Source: Dickeya oryzae (GTDB lineage Bacteria > Pseudomonadota > Gammaproteobacteria > Enterobacterales > Enterobacteriaceae). From it: a stretch of 64,000 bases of DNA. The position numbers were made by a program, and so were the translations under genes. Shown here one piece after another: positions 9,389-18,826 of the stretch. The stretch is taken from positions 124,001-188,000 of the forward strand of contig NZ_SULL01000016.1 in NCBI RefSeq assembly GCF_009372235.1, written 5' to 3'. The notes beneath the pieces were generated by a model, which ran no database searches, was not told the origin of the DNA, and worked only from the letters and a program-made list of their open reading frames with translations. Numbering within the stretch: the stretch's first letter is position 1; every line of letters begins with the position of its first letter.

Positions 9389-10168
9389 TTACAATAAATA
9401 AGGTTTTATCCAGGTCAATCCGGCTTCGGTATTGCCACGTGGGTTATATTCACATCCAATCCAGCCGGAATAACCTATTTTGTCTAATTCATCGAAAATA
9501 AATGGATAGTTTATTTCCCCTTCATCCGGTTCATGACGACCCGGTACCGCCGCAATTTGAATATGACCATAGCGCCCTTTCATTTCGCGCAAAATATGCG
9601 TCAGATTACCGTCGACAATTTGTGCGTGATACAGATCGACCTGCACCATCACGTTACTGCGGTCTATCCGGTTGACCATATCCAGCGTCTGATATTGGCT
9701 GGCGAGGAGATAACGTGGTTTGAGGCCAGGATTTAACGCTTCCAGCATTACGGTGATGTCGTAGGGCGCAAACAGATCGGCGGCGTAGCGAATATTGTCG
9801 ATGTAGGTTTGTTGGCAGCGCTGAATATCGGCATGTTCGGGTATGACGCTTGCCATAATATGCACCGACGGACACTGCAGAGCGATGGCGTATTCCAGCG
9901 CGAGCTGAATATCACGACGGGCGTCATCTACCCGCTCAGGCAATGCGGTAACGCCCCATTCTCCGGCGGCGACGTTGCCTGGCGCGGTATTAAATAATAC
10001 CTGTTGCAGCCCATGCTGTTTTAATTTCTCCGCCAGCAGGTCGGCGGGATAGTCATAGGGAAACAGAAATTCAACGGCCTTGAACCCGGCCTGCGCAGCG
10101 GCCTGAAAACGGTCCAGAAAAGGCAGTTCGGTAAATAGCGTAGAAAGATTGGCGGCAAATTTCGGCAT
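9389..10168 (-). CDS. otnI: 2-oxo-tetronate isomerase OtnI
   Basis: This 259-residue TIM-barrel isomerase is of the hydroxypyruvate isomerase-like (Hyi/OtnI) family. It carries the family segments MLEALNP and GCEYNP, each contributing a Glu expected to bind the metal and catalyse enediol isomerisation. In the tetronate pathway defined for the DUF1537 kinases, OtnI converts 2-oxo-tetronate from LtnD into 3-oxo-tetronate, the substrate of OtnK. It sits two bases after otnC with its own GGAG ribosome site and is presumably cotranscribed. Hydroxypyruvate isomerase activity is the main alternative, but the neighbours favour OtnI. Confidence 0.88.
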   Translation of the reverse strand: MPKFAANLSTLFTELPFLDRFQAAAQAGFKAVEFLFPYDYPADLLAEKLKQHGLQQVLFNTAPGNVAAGEWGVTALPERVDDARRDIQLALEYAIALQCPSVHIMASVIPEHADIQRCQQTYIDNIRYAADLFAPYDITVMLEALNPGLKPRYLLASQYQTLDMVNRIDRSNVMVQVDLYHAQIVDGNLTHILREMKGRYGHIQIAAVPGRHEPDEGEINYPFIFDELDKIGYSGWIGCEYNPRGNTEAGLTWIKPYLL

Positions 10169-10170
10169 GA

Positions 10171-10821
10171 TTAACTCCGTAATTCGGCAATTTCTTCATC
10201 CGTCAGATAACGGATGCGTCGGTCACCAAGAATAAAAATCAGTCTGGCGGTTTCTTCCAGCTCTTCCATATTGTCTGCGGCGGCCCGCAGGTCTTTGCCG
10301 GTCACAACCGGCCCGTGGTTGGCCAGCAGAAACGCCCGGTAATGCGGAGCAAGGCGGGCGAGGTCTTCCCCCAGCCGGGCATCGCCAGGGCGATAATAGG
10401 GCACCAACGGGACAGTCCCTACCCGCATCACGACATAGGGTGTAAACGGTCGGATCACATCCTGCGTATTCAGTCCTTCCAGACAAGATAACGCGGTGAG
10501 GTAAGCACTATGCAGGTGGACCACGGCGCGGCAGTCGGGGTTATTCAGATACAGTGCCCGGTGAAAGCTCACCTCTTTAGACGGTTTGTCACCCGATAAC
10601 CATTCGCCGTTCAGGCTGACTTTGGATAAGCGCTCCGCCTGTAATTCTCCCAGACACGAGCCGGTGGGGGTGGCGAGCAGGTTGCCGTCTTCCAGCAGCA
10701 GCGACAGATTACCAGCCGAACCGGTGGCATAACCGCGCTGAAAGAACGAGGCACCCAGCCGCACCATCTCTTCGCGGGCCTGTTTTTCACTTGAGGTGAT
10801 ATGTTCGCTTTGTTTGCTCAT
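10171..10821 (-). CDS. otnC: 3-oxo-tetronate 4-phosphate decarboxylase OtnC
   Basis: This 216-residue protein belongs to the class II aldolase/adducin family. The metal-binding HLHSAY motif, an N-terminal SAGNLS segment and a late NHGP motif are visible. In the tetronate pathway OtnC decarboxylates 3-oxo-tetronate 4-phosphate to dihydroxyacetone phosphate and CO2, feeding glycolysis. It lies 17 bp after otnK and just before otnI. L-fuculose- or L-ribulose-phosphate aldolase paralogues have a similar sequence; the kinase and dehydrogenase next door make OtnC the better call. Confidence 0.88.
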   Translation of the reverse strand: MSKQSEHITSSEKQAREEMVRLGASFFQRGYATGSAGNLSLLLEDGNLLATPTGSCLGELQAERLSKVSLNGEWLSGDKPSKEVSFHRALYLNNPDCRAVVHLHSAYLTALSCLEGLNTQDVIRPFTPYVVMRVGTVPLVPYYRPGDARLGEDLARLAPHYRAFLLANHGPVVTGKDLRAAADNMEELEETARLIFILGDRRIRYLTDEEIAELRS

Positions 10822-10838
10822 GCACTCAGTTCCTATTG

Positions 10839-12116
10839 TTAACGCATTGAGGGTGACGAGGGATGCTGGGCGCGGGCAAAAAAGTTTTCATCGCCGAAGT
10901 TGCCAGACTTGAGCGCCAGCGACAGTGGGTGATCCACCGAGGTGACCCACGGCACGCCGGGCGAAATTGTAGGGCCGATGTGGAAGGCGCGAATGCCAAG
11001 CGTTTGTACGACGATGCTGGAGGTTTCACCGCCCGCGATGATAAAGCGGCGGAAACCCGCAGCCTGCAAGTGTGCCGCCACGCTGGCGAACAGGGTTTCC
11101 ACCGCACGGCTACTGGCGGCGGCACCATACTGCTGCTGAATAGCACTCAGCGCCTGTGGTTCAGCGGTAGCGAACAGCAGGGGGGCCAGTGTGTCATCCC
11201 GATGGGTGATCGCCCAATCGGCGAGTTCGCGGGCGTAACGTTGCAACCCGGTTTCGCTTGCCAGACAGCGCACGACATCCACCGCCTGACTGGCCGCCTG
11301 CTGGCGATAACACGCCACCTGTTGGTTGGTCATTACTGAGCAGGAGCCGGAAAGCACCACGGCCGGGCCGGGTTGCGGCTCGCCCGCCTTCGTCGCCGGG
11401 CATGAGTCGGCACCTGCCCAGACGCGTGCTAATCCTATCGCCAGCCCGGAACCACCGGTGACCAGCTTCATCGTTCGCAGCGCCTCGCCCTGCGTCAGCA
11501 AATGCTGCTCGTTTAGGGTGTCTAACACCGCGTAGCGGCAGCCTTGTTCACGCAGTTGCGCCAGTTGCTGTTGCACCGCCTCGCTGCCTTGCTCCATCAC
11601 ACGATAAGGTACCAGTCCGCAACGTCCGCGCGCCTGGCATTCCATCAGCCGTAACAGGCTGCTGTCGGTCATGGGTGTTACCGGGTGATGGCGCATACCG
11701 GAATCGGATAACAGCTGATCCATCACAAACAGGTGCCCCTGATACACGGTGCGACCGTTGACCGGCAGCGCCGGGGAAATCACCGTCATCGATTCGCCCA
11801 GCGCGTCCAGTAGCGCGTCGGTCACCGGGCCGATATTACCGTTTGCCGTGCTGTCGAAGGTGGAGCAGTACTTGAAGTAAAACTGCTGACAATGCTGTGC
11901 CTGTAACCATGACAGTGCGCTCAGGGAATCGTCGATAGCTTGCTGCACCGGACAGGAGCGTGACTTAAGGCTGATGACCACCGCCTGCGCCTGCACCTGA
12001 TAATCCGCCGACGGTACACCGTTGAGTTGTACCGTCGACAGGCCGTTTTGCACCAGAAAGCTGGCGATGTCGGTGGCACCGGTAAAATCATCTGCGATGA
12101 CGCCCAGGGTAATCAT
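10839..12116 (-). CDS. otnK: 3-oxo-tetronate kinase OtnK (DUF1537 family)
   Basis: This 425-residue kinase is of the four-carbon acid-sugar kinase family (former DUF1537). The N-terminal motif GVIADDFTGATDIA is the sugar-binding signature, and the C-terminal domain has a Gly-rich nucleotide-binding stretch (IIAGGETS). OtnK phosphorylates 3-oxo-tetronate at O4 using ATP. Its ATG overlaps the ltnD stop codon by four bases (ATGA), indicating translational coupling. The length fits the family. A related kinase, DtnK (D-threonate 4-kinase), shares the fold, but the presence of ltnD, otnC and otnI supports OtnK. Confidence 0.9.
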   Translation of the reverse strand: MITLGVIADDFTGATDIASFLVQNGLSTVQLNGVPSADYQVQAQAVVISLKSRSCPVQQAIDDSLSALSWLQAQHCQQFYFKYCSTFDSTANGNIGPVTDALLDALGESMTVISPALPVNGRTVYQGHLFVMDQLLSDSGMRHHPVTPMTDSSLLRLMECQARGRCGLVPYRVMEQGSEAVQQQLAQLREQGCRYAVLDTLNEQHLLTQGEALRTMKLVTGGSGLAIGLARVWAGADSCPATKAGEPQPGPAVVLSGSCSVMTNQQVACYRQQAASQAVDVVRCLASETGLQRYARELADWAITHRDDTLAPLLFATAEPQALSAIQQQYGAAASSRAVETLFASVAAHLQAAGFRRFIIAGGETSSIVVQTLGIRAFHIGPTISPGVPWVTSVDHPLSLALKSGNFGDENFFARAQHPSSPSMR

Positions 12117-13063
12117 GCGTCCTCCTGTGGTTGTGGAAATCCTTGTTGTGACGATCCTTGTTGTGGCAGTTCGATACCATTGAAAATCTTGATCACCGCG
12201 CTGTCATCTTCTTTGCCGAAACCGGCGTTGCTGGCGGCGGTAAACATGTTGAACGCGGTGGAAGCCAGCGGTAGCGGGAAGTGCAACGATTTGGCCGTGT
12301 CGGTAACCAGTCCCAGATCCTTGACGAAGATATCGACGGCAGATTTTGGCGTGTAGTCACCCTCTACCACGTGTTTCATGCGGTTTTCGAACATCCAGGA
12401 ATTACCCGCGGCGTGGGTCACCACGTCATACATTACTGACAGTGGGATACCGGCGCGGGCGGCCAACGCCATCGCTTCGGCACCGGCGGCGATATGTACG
12501 CCCGCCAGCAACTGGTGGATGATTTTTACTGTCGCGCCGAGGCCAATCTCTTCTCCGATACGGTACACCTTGCCTGCGACGGCATTCAGTACCGGTTCGA
12601 GTTTCTCAAACGCTTCATGGCTGCCGGATGCCATGACCGTCATTTCCCCGGCAGCGGCTTTGATAGCACCACCAGACACCGGCGCATCCAGCATCAGTAA
12701 TTGGTGTTCCGCCAGTCGTTCGGCAATGCGTTTGGCGTCCTGCGCTGAAATGGTGGAAGACACCATGACCGCAGTGCCCGGTTTTAGCTGTGCGGCGACA
12801 TTGGCCTCGCCAAACAGAATGCTGTTGACCTGAGCGGCGTTGACCACCAGCAACACGACCGCATCGAGCTGTGTGGCAAAGTGGTCGATCCTGCTGTCGG
12901 CTTGTTCTGCGCCTTCCTGACGCAGTCGCTCTAGCGCGTGCGGGTTGATGTCTACGCCGTAGGTGGTCAATCCGGCGCGGATACAGGAGACGGCGGCACC
13001 GAATCCCATGGAGCCGAGGCCGATCACGGCGACAGCATACTGTGCGGGGGTCTGTGGGTTCAT
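12113..13063 (-). CDS. ltnD: Tetronate 2-dehydrogenase LtnD (beta-hydroxyacid dehydrogenase family)
   Basis: This 316-residue NAD-dependent dehydrogenase is of the 3-hydroxyisobutyrate dehydrogenase superfamily. It shows the N-terminal Rossmann motif VIGLGSMGFGAA, the substrate loop DAPVSGG, and the catalytic-lysine helix beginning KIIHQLLAG. In this context it oxidises L-threonate (or D-erythronate) to the 2-oxo acid, the first pathway step. It is the first gene of the minus-strand operon, opposite a divergent DeoR regulator and downstream of a CRP-like site. Its C-terminus carries a Gln-rich tail that looks extra relative to the conserved family core. Confidence 0.88.
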   Translation of the reverse strand: MNPQTPAQYAVAVIGLGSMGFGAAVSCIRAGLTTYGVDINPHALERLRQEGAEQADSRIDHFATQLDAVVLLVVNAAQVNSILFGEANVAAQLKPGTAVMVSSTISAQDAKRIAERLAEHQLLMLDAPVSGGAIKAAAGEMTVMASGSHEAFEKLEPVLNAVAGKVYRIGEEIGLGATVKIIHQLLAGVHIAAGAEAMALAARAGIPLSVMYDVVTHAAGNSWMFENRMKHVVEGDYTPKSAVDIFVKDLGLVTDTAKSLHFPLPLASTAFNMFTAASNAGFGKEDDSAVIKIFNGIELPQQGSSQQGFPQPQEDA

Positions 13064-13133
13064 AGGGCTTTCTCTGTTAATTTTAGTGATATTTTGTTGT
13101 GATGTGTTAAATGTAGGCGCTTGTTAGCGGTAA

Positions 13134-13155
13134 TGCGGTGATTGATATCACACAA
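13134..13155. promoter_or_regulatory. CRP-like operator in the divergent ltnD/DeoR region
   Basis: The sequence GGTGA-N6-TCACA at 13137-13152 is one base from the CRP core TGTGA-N6-TCACA. It lies between ltnD and the divergent regulator, as expected for catabolite control of a carbon-source operon. Confidence 0.65.
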
Positions 13156-13346
13156 ATTAACATTGATGGGCAAGACGACGAGAATCGGGTGACGGGGCAT
13201 GAGGAGGCCATATTGGCGGATGTTACGCTCTATTGCGGGCGGATGTCGGTGAGCGCATAGTTTGCGACGTGAATTTATGATAATTATCGCGCTCGGCACA
13301 GGGTGAAATCACAATAGTTATCACAGCAATTAACAGGAGTGGGGAA

Positions 13347-14108
13347 GTGATACCGGTAGAACGCCATCAAAAGATTTTGTCACTGATTACTGAACGTGGA
13401 GTGGTCAGCATCAGTGAGCTGACGGACATGCTGGGCGTATCGCACATGACAGTGCGGCGGGACGTACAAAAGCTGGAGCAGGATGGATTGTTGCTCAGTG
13501 TGTCTGGCGGGGTACGCTCGCCGGAGCGCCTGGCGATGGAACCCTCTCATCAGGATAAGTCAGTGATGTTCAGCCAGCAGAAAGAGGCGATTGGTCGGCT
13601 GGCTGCGCAGCAGATCCCGCATAACAGTTGCATTTATCTTGATGCGGGTACCACCACGCTGTCGCTGGCGCGCCAGTTGGCAGAGCGGGATGATTTACTG
13701 ATTGTGACCAATGATTTCGCTATCGCCGCGTTGCTGATCGAATCCAGCCAGTGCCGCATGATCCACACCGGTGGCACCCTGTGCCGGGAAAACCGCTCCT
13801 GTGTTGGTGAGGGGGCGGCGCTGGCTCTGCGTAACCTGATGATTGATATTGCTTTCGTCTCTGCTTCCTCATGGAGCCTGCGTGGCTTGTCTACCCCTAA
13901 CGAAGACAAGGTATCGGTGAAACGGGCAATTATCGAGGCCAGCAGTAAACGCATCCTGCTCAGTGACGCCTCTAAATATGGCCGTATCGCGACCTGGATT
14001 GCCACGCCGATAACGGTATTCGACAGCATCATTACTGATAACGGGCTACCCGTCGCCGCCAGAGACGCACTGGGGAAGATGGGGGTAACGGTGATGGTGG
14101 CTGGGTAA
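13347..14108 (+). CDS. ygbI: DeoR-family transcriptional regulator of the tetronate operon (YgbI-like)
   Basis: This 253-residue DeoR/GlpR-type regulator has an N-terminal winged helix-turn-helix (about residues 6-58, with the typical ISELTDMLGVSHMTVRRDV recognition segment) and a C-terminal sugar-phosphate sensor domain with the YLDAGTTTL motif. The start is GTG at 13347 with a strong AGGAG site. It is divergent from ltnD, as ygbI is from ygbJ in E. coli, and by analogy represses the ltnD-otnK-otnC-otnI-permease operon until a phosphorylated intermediate binds. The inducer is inferred, not visible. Confidence 0.85.
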   Translation: MIPVERHQKILSLITERGVVSISELTDMLGVSHMTVRRDVQKLEQDGLLLSVSGGVRSPERLAMEPSHQDKSVMFSQQKEAIGRLAAQQIPHNSCIYLDAGTTTLSLARQLAERDDLLIVTNDFAIAALLIESSQCRMIHTGGTLCRENRSCVGEGAALALRNLMIDIAFVSASSWSLRGLSTPNEDKVSVKRAIIEASSKRILLSDASKYGRIATWIATPITVFDSIITDNGLPVAARDALGKMGVTVMVAG

Positions 14109-14356
14109 GACTGACTCACGGTGTGTTAACTGGCCTGCGTAATGGGGAGTCGCCGCTATTTTTCAGGTCACAGACGTGCTGGCGGCAGCTCACGTTTTGC
14201 GGTGTCATTTCTTGGTGCTCAGGAGAGAGGGATCATACCGAACAGGGCTGACGGCTACGGTAATGATTCTCAACAACTTGCTGATTAAAAAATAAAATTC
14301 GGTTACTGATCTTTCGACCTTCCCCGTTTCCTTTTCGCCAATGCAATCGTATGCAC

Positions 14357-14396
14357 TTGTCATGGCGTTGTCATGTTGAGGTTATTTTTCTGTCAT
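14357..14396 (+). promoter_or_regulatory. Tandem Pho boxes upstream of ugpB
   Basis: TTGTCAT-N4-TTGTCAT (14357-14374) matches the 11-bp periodicity of PhoB half-sites. A further CTGTCAT at 14390 is in phase (22 bp on), forming a second, weaker box. A TATAAA -10-like hexamer lies at 14423. In E. coli ugp is a Pho-regulon operon. Confidence 0.75.
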
Positions 14397-14455
14397 CTGC
14401 GCGTGTCATGTTACCTGCCGAATATAAAACGTGCTTTTTCGCTCATGGCGCTAAC

Positions 14456-14552
14456 AACGAATCCGTACTCGCAATCGCTCGGTACTGACAGTCGATCAGT
14501 ACTTACAGTCGATCAGTACTTATAAACGATCCGTACTTACAGCAGTACTCAC
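14456..14552 (+). repeat. 17-bp imperfect tandem repeat in the ugpB leader
   Basis: Five full copies and one partial copy of a 17-bp unit (consensus ARTCGATCMGTACTTAC) fill the space between the predicted promoter and the ugpB start. The third and fourth copies are nearly identical. Each unit contains a GTAC core. The array should be transcribed as part of the 5' leader; its role is unknown. Confidence 0.9.
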
Positions 14553-14571
14553 CATGATCTCAGGAGACAGC

Positions 14572-15891
14572 ATGTTTCAGCACGCTATCCGTAAAACTGC
14601 CGCCGTCGTTATTATGGCGTTAGCCGCCAGCGCACAGGCGCAGGCCGCTACCGAAGTCCAGTTCTGGCATTCAATGGAAGGGGAACTGGGCAAGACCGTG
14701 AACTCTCTGGCTGACCGCTTCAACCAGACACACAGCGACGTCAAAATCGTGCCGGTGTACAAAGGCAACTACGAGCAGAGCCTGGCAGCGGGTATCGCCG
14801 CGTTTCGTAGCGGTAACGCCCCGGCTATCCTGCAGGTGTATGAAGTCGGTACGGCGACCATGATGGCCAGCAAGGCTATCAAGCCGGTCTATCAGGTCTT
14901 CAAAGACGCGGGCGTGCCGTTTGATGAGAGCATTTTCGTGCCGACCGTTTCCGGTTACTACTCCGATGCCAAAACCGGTCACCTGCTGTCCCAGCCGTTT
15001 AACAGCTCGACGCCGGTGCTGTATTACAACAAAGACGCCTTCAAAAAAGCCGGTCTGGACCCAGAGCAGCCGCCGAAAACCTGGCAGCAGATGGCTGATT
15101 ACACCGCTAAGCTGCGCGCGGCTGGCATGAAGTGCGGTTACGCCAGTGGCTGGCAGGGCTGGATTCAGATTGAAAACTTCAGCGCCTGGCACGGCCTGCC
15201 GATCGCCACCAAAAACAATGGGTTCGATGGCCTTGATGCGGTGCTGGAGTTCAATAAGCCGATTCAGGTCAAGCATATTCAAATGCTCGAAGACATGAAC
15301 AAGAAAGGCGACTTCACCTATTACGGTCGTAAAGACGAACCGACCGAGAAGTTCTATAACGGCGATTGCGCGATGACCACCGCGTCATCCGGTTCACTGG
15401 CGAATATTCGTCAGTACGCCAAATTTAACTACGGTGTGGCGATGATGCCGTATGACGCCGATGTGAAAGGCGCGCCGCAGAACGCCATTATCGGTGGTGC
15501 CAGCCTGTGGGTGATGAGCGGCAAAGACGCGGCGACCTATAAAGGCGTGGCGGAATTCATGCAGTTCCTGTCTACACCGGAAATCGCCGCCGAGTGGCAC
15601 CAGAAGACCGGCTATCTGCCGATCACCACCGCCGCTTACGAGCTGACCAAAAAGCAGGGTTTCTATGACAAGAACCCCGGTGCTGATATCGCCACCCGTC
15701 AGATGCTGAACAAAGACCCGCTGCCGTTTACCAAAGGGCTGCGTCTGGGCAACATGCCGCAGATTCGCACCATCGTCGACGAAGAGCTGGAAAGCGTCTG
15801 GACTGGCAAGAAAACCCCGCAGCAGGCGCTGGATGCCGCTGTGGAACGCGGCAACGTGCTGCTGCGTCGCTTCGAACAAGCGAACAAGTAA
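14572..15891 (+). CDS. ugpB: sn-Glycerol-3-phosphate ABC transporter, binding protein UgpB
   Basis: This periplasmic solute-binding protein captures glycerol-3-phosphate and glycerophosphodiesters for the UgpAEC importer. The start is set at 14572 because the AGGAG ribosome site lies between this ATG and an earlier in-frame ATG at 14554. That gives 439 residues, close to E. coli UgpB. A signal peptide with cleavage after AQAQA (about residue 26) precedes the mature [12 protein letters not shown] start typical of the family. It is the first gene of ugpBAECQ, preceded by Pho boxes and a tandem-repeat leader. Confidence 0.96.
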   Translation: MFQHAIRKTAAVVIMALAASAQAQAATEVQFWHSMEGELGKTVNSLADRFNQTHSDVKIVPVYKGNYEQSLAAGIAAFRSGNAPAILQVYEVGTATMMASKAIKPVYQVFKDAGVPFDESIFVPTVSGYYSDAKTGHLLSQPFNSSTPVLYYNKDAFKKAGLDPEQPPKTWQQMADYTAKLRAAGMKCGYASGWQGWIQIENFSAWHGLPIATKNNGFDGLDAVLEFNKPIQVKHIQMLEDMNKKGDFTYYGRKDEPTEKFYNGDCAMTTASSGSLANIRQYAKFNYGVAMMPYDADVKGAPQNAIIGGASLWVMSGKDAATYKGVAEFMQFLSTPEIAAEWHQKTGYLPITTAAYELTKKQGFYDKNPGADIATRQMLNKDPLPFTKGLRLGNMPQIRTIVDEELESVWTGKKTPQQALDAAVERGNVLLRRFEQANK

Positions 15892-15980
15892 CCGCATTCC
15901 GGGCCGAAGGGATTCGGCCACCCCTGTTTTTTCCTGAGAACCCTGTTTTCTGAGAATTCTGTTTTCTGAGAGCCTTGTGC

Positions 15981-16868
15981 ATGAGTGCTTCCCGTCCTGT
16001 TTTTGGCCGCAGCCTGTTGCCTTACCTGCTGGTGCTGCCGCAACTGGCCATCACGGTGGTTTTTTTCCTCTGGCCAGCCGGGCAGGCGCTCTGGTATTCG
16101 GTGCAGAGTGTCGACCCGTTCGGCCTGTCCAGCCAGTTTGTCGGGCTGGAGAACTTCACTAATCTGTTCCACGACAGCTATTACCTTGGCTCGTTTTACA
16201 CCACGCTGCTGTTCAGCTTTCTGGTGGCGGCGTCAGGGCTGGTGTTGTCGTTGTTTCTGGCCGCATTGGTGGATTACACCCTGCGCTTTAGCCGCTTATA
16301 CCAGACGTTGCTGATTCTGCCTTATGCGGTTGCGCCTGCGGTGGCGGCGGTATTATGGATGTTTTTGTTCAACCCCGGTCTGGGGCTGATTACCTGGTTA
16401 TTGCACCAGTTGGGCTATGACTGGAACCACGCGCAGTACAGTGGTCAGGCGATGTTTCTGGTGGTGCTGGCGTCGGTCTGGAAGCAAATCAGCTACAACT
16501 TTCTGTTTTTCCTCGCGGCGTTACAGTCTATTCCCCGTTCGCTGATTGAAGCGGCGGCGATTGATGGTGCCGGGCCGGTACGCCGTTTCTTTAATCTGGT
16601 GCTGCCGCTGATTTCACCGGTGAGTTTTTTCCTGTTGGTGGTCAACCTGACCTACGCCTTCTTCGATACCTTCCCGGTTATCGATGCCGCGACCGGCGGC
16701 GGGCCGGTACAGGCGACCACCACGTTAATCTACAAGATTTACCGCGAAGGGTTTGCCGGTCTTGATCTCTCCAGTTCGGCGGCGCAGTCGGTGGTGCTGA
16801 TGCTGGTGGTGACCGTGTTGACGGTTATCCAGTTCCGCTTTGTCGAGCGTAAGGTGAATTATCAATGA
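15981..16868 (+). CDS. ugpA: sn-Glycerol-3-phosphate ABC transporter permease UgpA
   Basis: This inner-membrane permease of the Ugp importer is very similar to E. coli UgpA along its whole length. The ATG at 15981 gives 295 residues, equal to E. coli; a TTG two codons upstream is less likely. About six membrane helices are visible, and the cytoplasmic EAA loop ([11 protein letters not shown]) that contacts the ATPase lies near residue 195. It pairs with UgpE, whose start overlaps its stop by four bases. Confidence 0.96.
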   Translation: MSASRPVFGRSLLPYLLVLPQLAITVVFFLWPAGQALWYSVQSVDPFGLSSQFVGLENFTNLFHDSYYLGSFYTTLLFSFLVAASGLVLSLFLAALVDYTLRFSRLYQTLLILPYAVAPAVAAVLWMFLFNPGLGLITWLLHQLGYDWNHAQYSGQAMFLVVLASVWKQISYNFLFFLAALQSIPRSLIEAAAIDGAGPVRRFFNLVLPLISPVSFFLLVVNLTYAFFDTFPVIDAATGGGPVQATTTLIYKIYREGFAGLDLSSSAAQSVVLMLVVTVLTVIQFRFVERKVNYQ

Positions 16869-17743
16869 GCCAGTCTGCCATGACCGCAAGCCGGATGATT
16901 GAGAACCGTCGCGGGCTGGATGTCTTCAGCCACGCCATGCTGGTCGTCGCCATTGTGGTGGTGCTGTTCCCGCTGTATGTCGCGTTTATCGCCGCCACCA
17001 TGAGTCAGGAACAAATGTCACAGGTGCCGATGTCGCTGCTCCCCGGCGGCCACCTGTGGGAAAACATGGTGTATATCTGGCAGCACGGTGTGGGCGATAA
17101 CAACAGCGCGCCATTCGGCCTGATGCTGTTTAACAGCTTTGTGATGGCGCTGACGATCACCGTCGGCAAAATCAGCGTCTCGATGCTGTCGGCCTACGCC
17201 ATTGTCTATTTCCGTTTCCCGTGCCGTAACCTGTTCTTCTGGATGATCTTTTCTACCCTGATGTTGCCGGTGGAAGTGCGTATCTTCCCGACGGTGGAGG
17301 TGATTTCTCACCTGAATATGACCAACAGTTATGTCGGGTTGACTCTGCCGGTGATGGCGTCGGCCACCGCCACGTTTCTGTTCCGCCAGTTCTTTATGAC
17401 GCTGCCGGACGAACTGCTGGAGGCGGCGCGTATCGACGGTGCCAGCCCCATGCGCTTTTTCTTCGACATGGTGCTGCCGTTGTCTAAAACCAATCTGGCG
17501 GCGCTGTTTGTCATCACCTTTATCTACGGCTGGAACCAGTATCTGTGGCCGCTGTTGATCATCAACGACCCTCGTCTGGGTACGGCGGTCGCCGGTATCC
17601 AGAGCATGATCGCCACCGGCGATACCGCTACCCCCTGGCATCAGGTGATGGCGGCGATGCTGATGACGATGTTACCGCCGTTATTGGTGGTGTTGCTGAT
17701 GCAACGCTGGTTTGTGCGCGGTCTGGTTGATAGTGAGAAATAA
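16865..17743 (+). CDS. ugpE: sn-Glycerol-3-phosphate ABC transporter permease UgpE
   Basis: This is the second inner-membrane permease of the Ugp importer. The chosen ATG overlaps the ugpA stop (ATGA), giving 292 residues. An internal Met at residue 11 (position 16895) would match the 281-residue E. coli protein, and the extra N-terminal residues may not be translated. The EAA loop ([12 protein letters not shown]) contacts UgpC, and the C-terminus [10 protein letters not shown] is identical to the E. coli protein. Confidence 0.95.
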   Translation: MSQSAMTASRMIENRRGLDVFSHAMLVVAIVVVLFPLYVAFIAATMSQEQMSQVPMSLLPGGHLWENMVYIWQHGVGDNNSAPFGLMLFNSFVMALTITVGKISVSMLSAYAIVYFRFPCRNLFFWMIFSTLMLPVEVRIFPTVEVISHLNMTNSYVGLTLPVMASATATFLFRQFFMTLPDELLEAARIDGASPMRFFFDMVLPLSKTNLAALFVITFIYGWNQYLWPLLIINDPRLGTAVAGIQSMIATGDTATPWHQVMAAMLMTMLPPLLVVLLMQRWFVRGLVDSEK

Positions 17744-17749
17744 AACCCT

Positions 17750-18826
17750 ATGGCATGCTTAAAACTTCAGGCCGTCACCAAATCCTACGACGGCAAAAAT
17801 CAGGTGATTCGACCGATTGATCTCGACGTGGCAGACGGCGAATTTGTGGTGATGGTGGGGCCGTCCGGCTGCGGTAAATCGACCCTGCTGCGCATGGTCG
17901 CCGGGCTGGAACAGACCACCAGCGGCGATATTTATATCGGCGATGAGCGTGTGACGGATAAAGAACCCAAAGATCGCGGTATTGCGATGGTGTTCCAGAA
18001 TTACGCGCTCTACCCGCACATGAGTGTGTACGACAACATGGCCTACGGCCTGAAAATCCGTGGCTTTGGTAAAGATCAGATCCGCCAGCGGGTGGATGAA
18101 GCGGCGCGCATTCTGGAATTGCAGCCGTTGTTGCAACGCAAACCGCGCGAGCTGTCCGGCGGCCAGCGTCAGCGTGTGGCGATGGGCCGTGCCATTGTGC
18201 GCGAACCGTCGGTGTTCCTGTTCGATGAGCCGTTGTCCAACCTTGATGCCAAGCTGCGTGTGCAGATGCGTCTTGAACTGCAACAACTGCACAAACGACT
18301 GAAAACCACCAGCCTGTATGTCACCCACGATCAGGTGGAGGCGATGACGCTGGCCCATCGCGTGATTGTGATGAATAAAGGCGTGGCGGAGCAGATCGGC
18401 GCACCGGCAGAGATTTACCGCAAACCGGCATCGCTGTTCGTCGCCAGTTTTATCGGCTCGCCTGCGATGAATTTGTGGGCCGGGCAGGTGAGCGCCGACG
18501 GTAGCCGGGTTGAACTGTCGGCGGATTTTTCGCTGCCGTTGCCGGTGGCGAAACCGGAGTGGCAAGGGCGCGCGGTGACGCTGGGCATGCGCCCGGAGCA
18601 CATTGTGCAGTCCACCGCTGAGGCCGGTGGCGTACCGCTGGTGGTGGACACGCTGGAACTGCTGGGTGCGGATAATCTGGCGCACGGCAAATGGGCGGGG
18701 CAGAATATTGTGGTGCGCCTGTCGCACGAGCATTGTCCGGCGGTGGGAGAAACCCTGTGGCTTACACTGCCGACGGTATCCTGGCATATATTTGATTCGC
18801 AAAGCGGATTACGGATGGAAGCATGA
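17750..18826 (+). CDS. ugpC: sn-Glycerol-3-phosphate ABC transporter ATPase UgpC
   Basis: This 358-residue ATPase powers the Ugp importer. Walker A (GPSGCGKST, about residues 37-45), the ABC signature LSGGQRQR and Walker B ([12 protein letters not shown]) are all intact, followed by a MalK-type C-terminal regulatory domain. It starts 6 bp after ugpE, and its TGA overlaps the ugpQ ATG, so the whole operon is tightly coupled. Confidence 0.96.
   Translation: MACLKLQAVTKSYDGKNQVIRPIDLDVADGEFVVMVGPSGCGKSTLLRMVAGLEQTTSGDIYIGDERVTDKEPKDRGIAMVFQNYALYPHMSVYDNMAYGLKIRGFGKDQIRQRVDEAARILELQPLLQRKPRELSGGQRQRVAMGRAIVREPSVFLFDEPLSNLDAKLRVQMRLELQQLHKRLKTTSLYVTHDQVEAMTLAHRVIVMNKGVAEQIGAPAEIYRKPASLFVASFIGSPAMNLWAGQVSADGSRVELSADFSLPLPVAKPEWQGRAVTLGMRPEHIVQSTAEAGGVPLVVDTLELLGADNLAHGKWAGQNIVVRLSHEHCPAVGETLWLTLPTVSWHIFDSQSGLRMEA

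Noticed and set aside
14671-15282. Long open frames antisense to ugp, aguBA, pfkA, glpK, ftsN and priA
   Set aside because: High third-position G+C in real genes leaves antisense frames open. The sense frames encode clearly recognised proteins.
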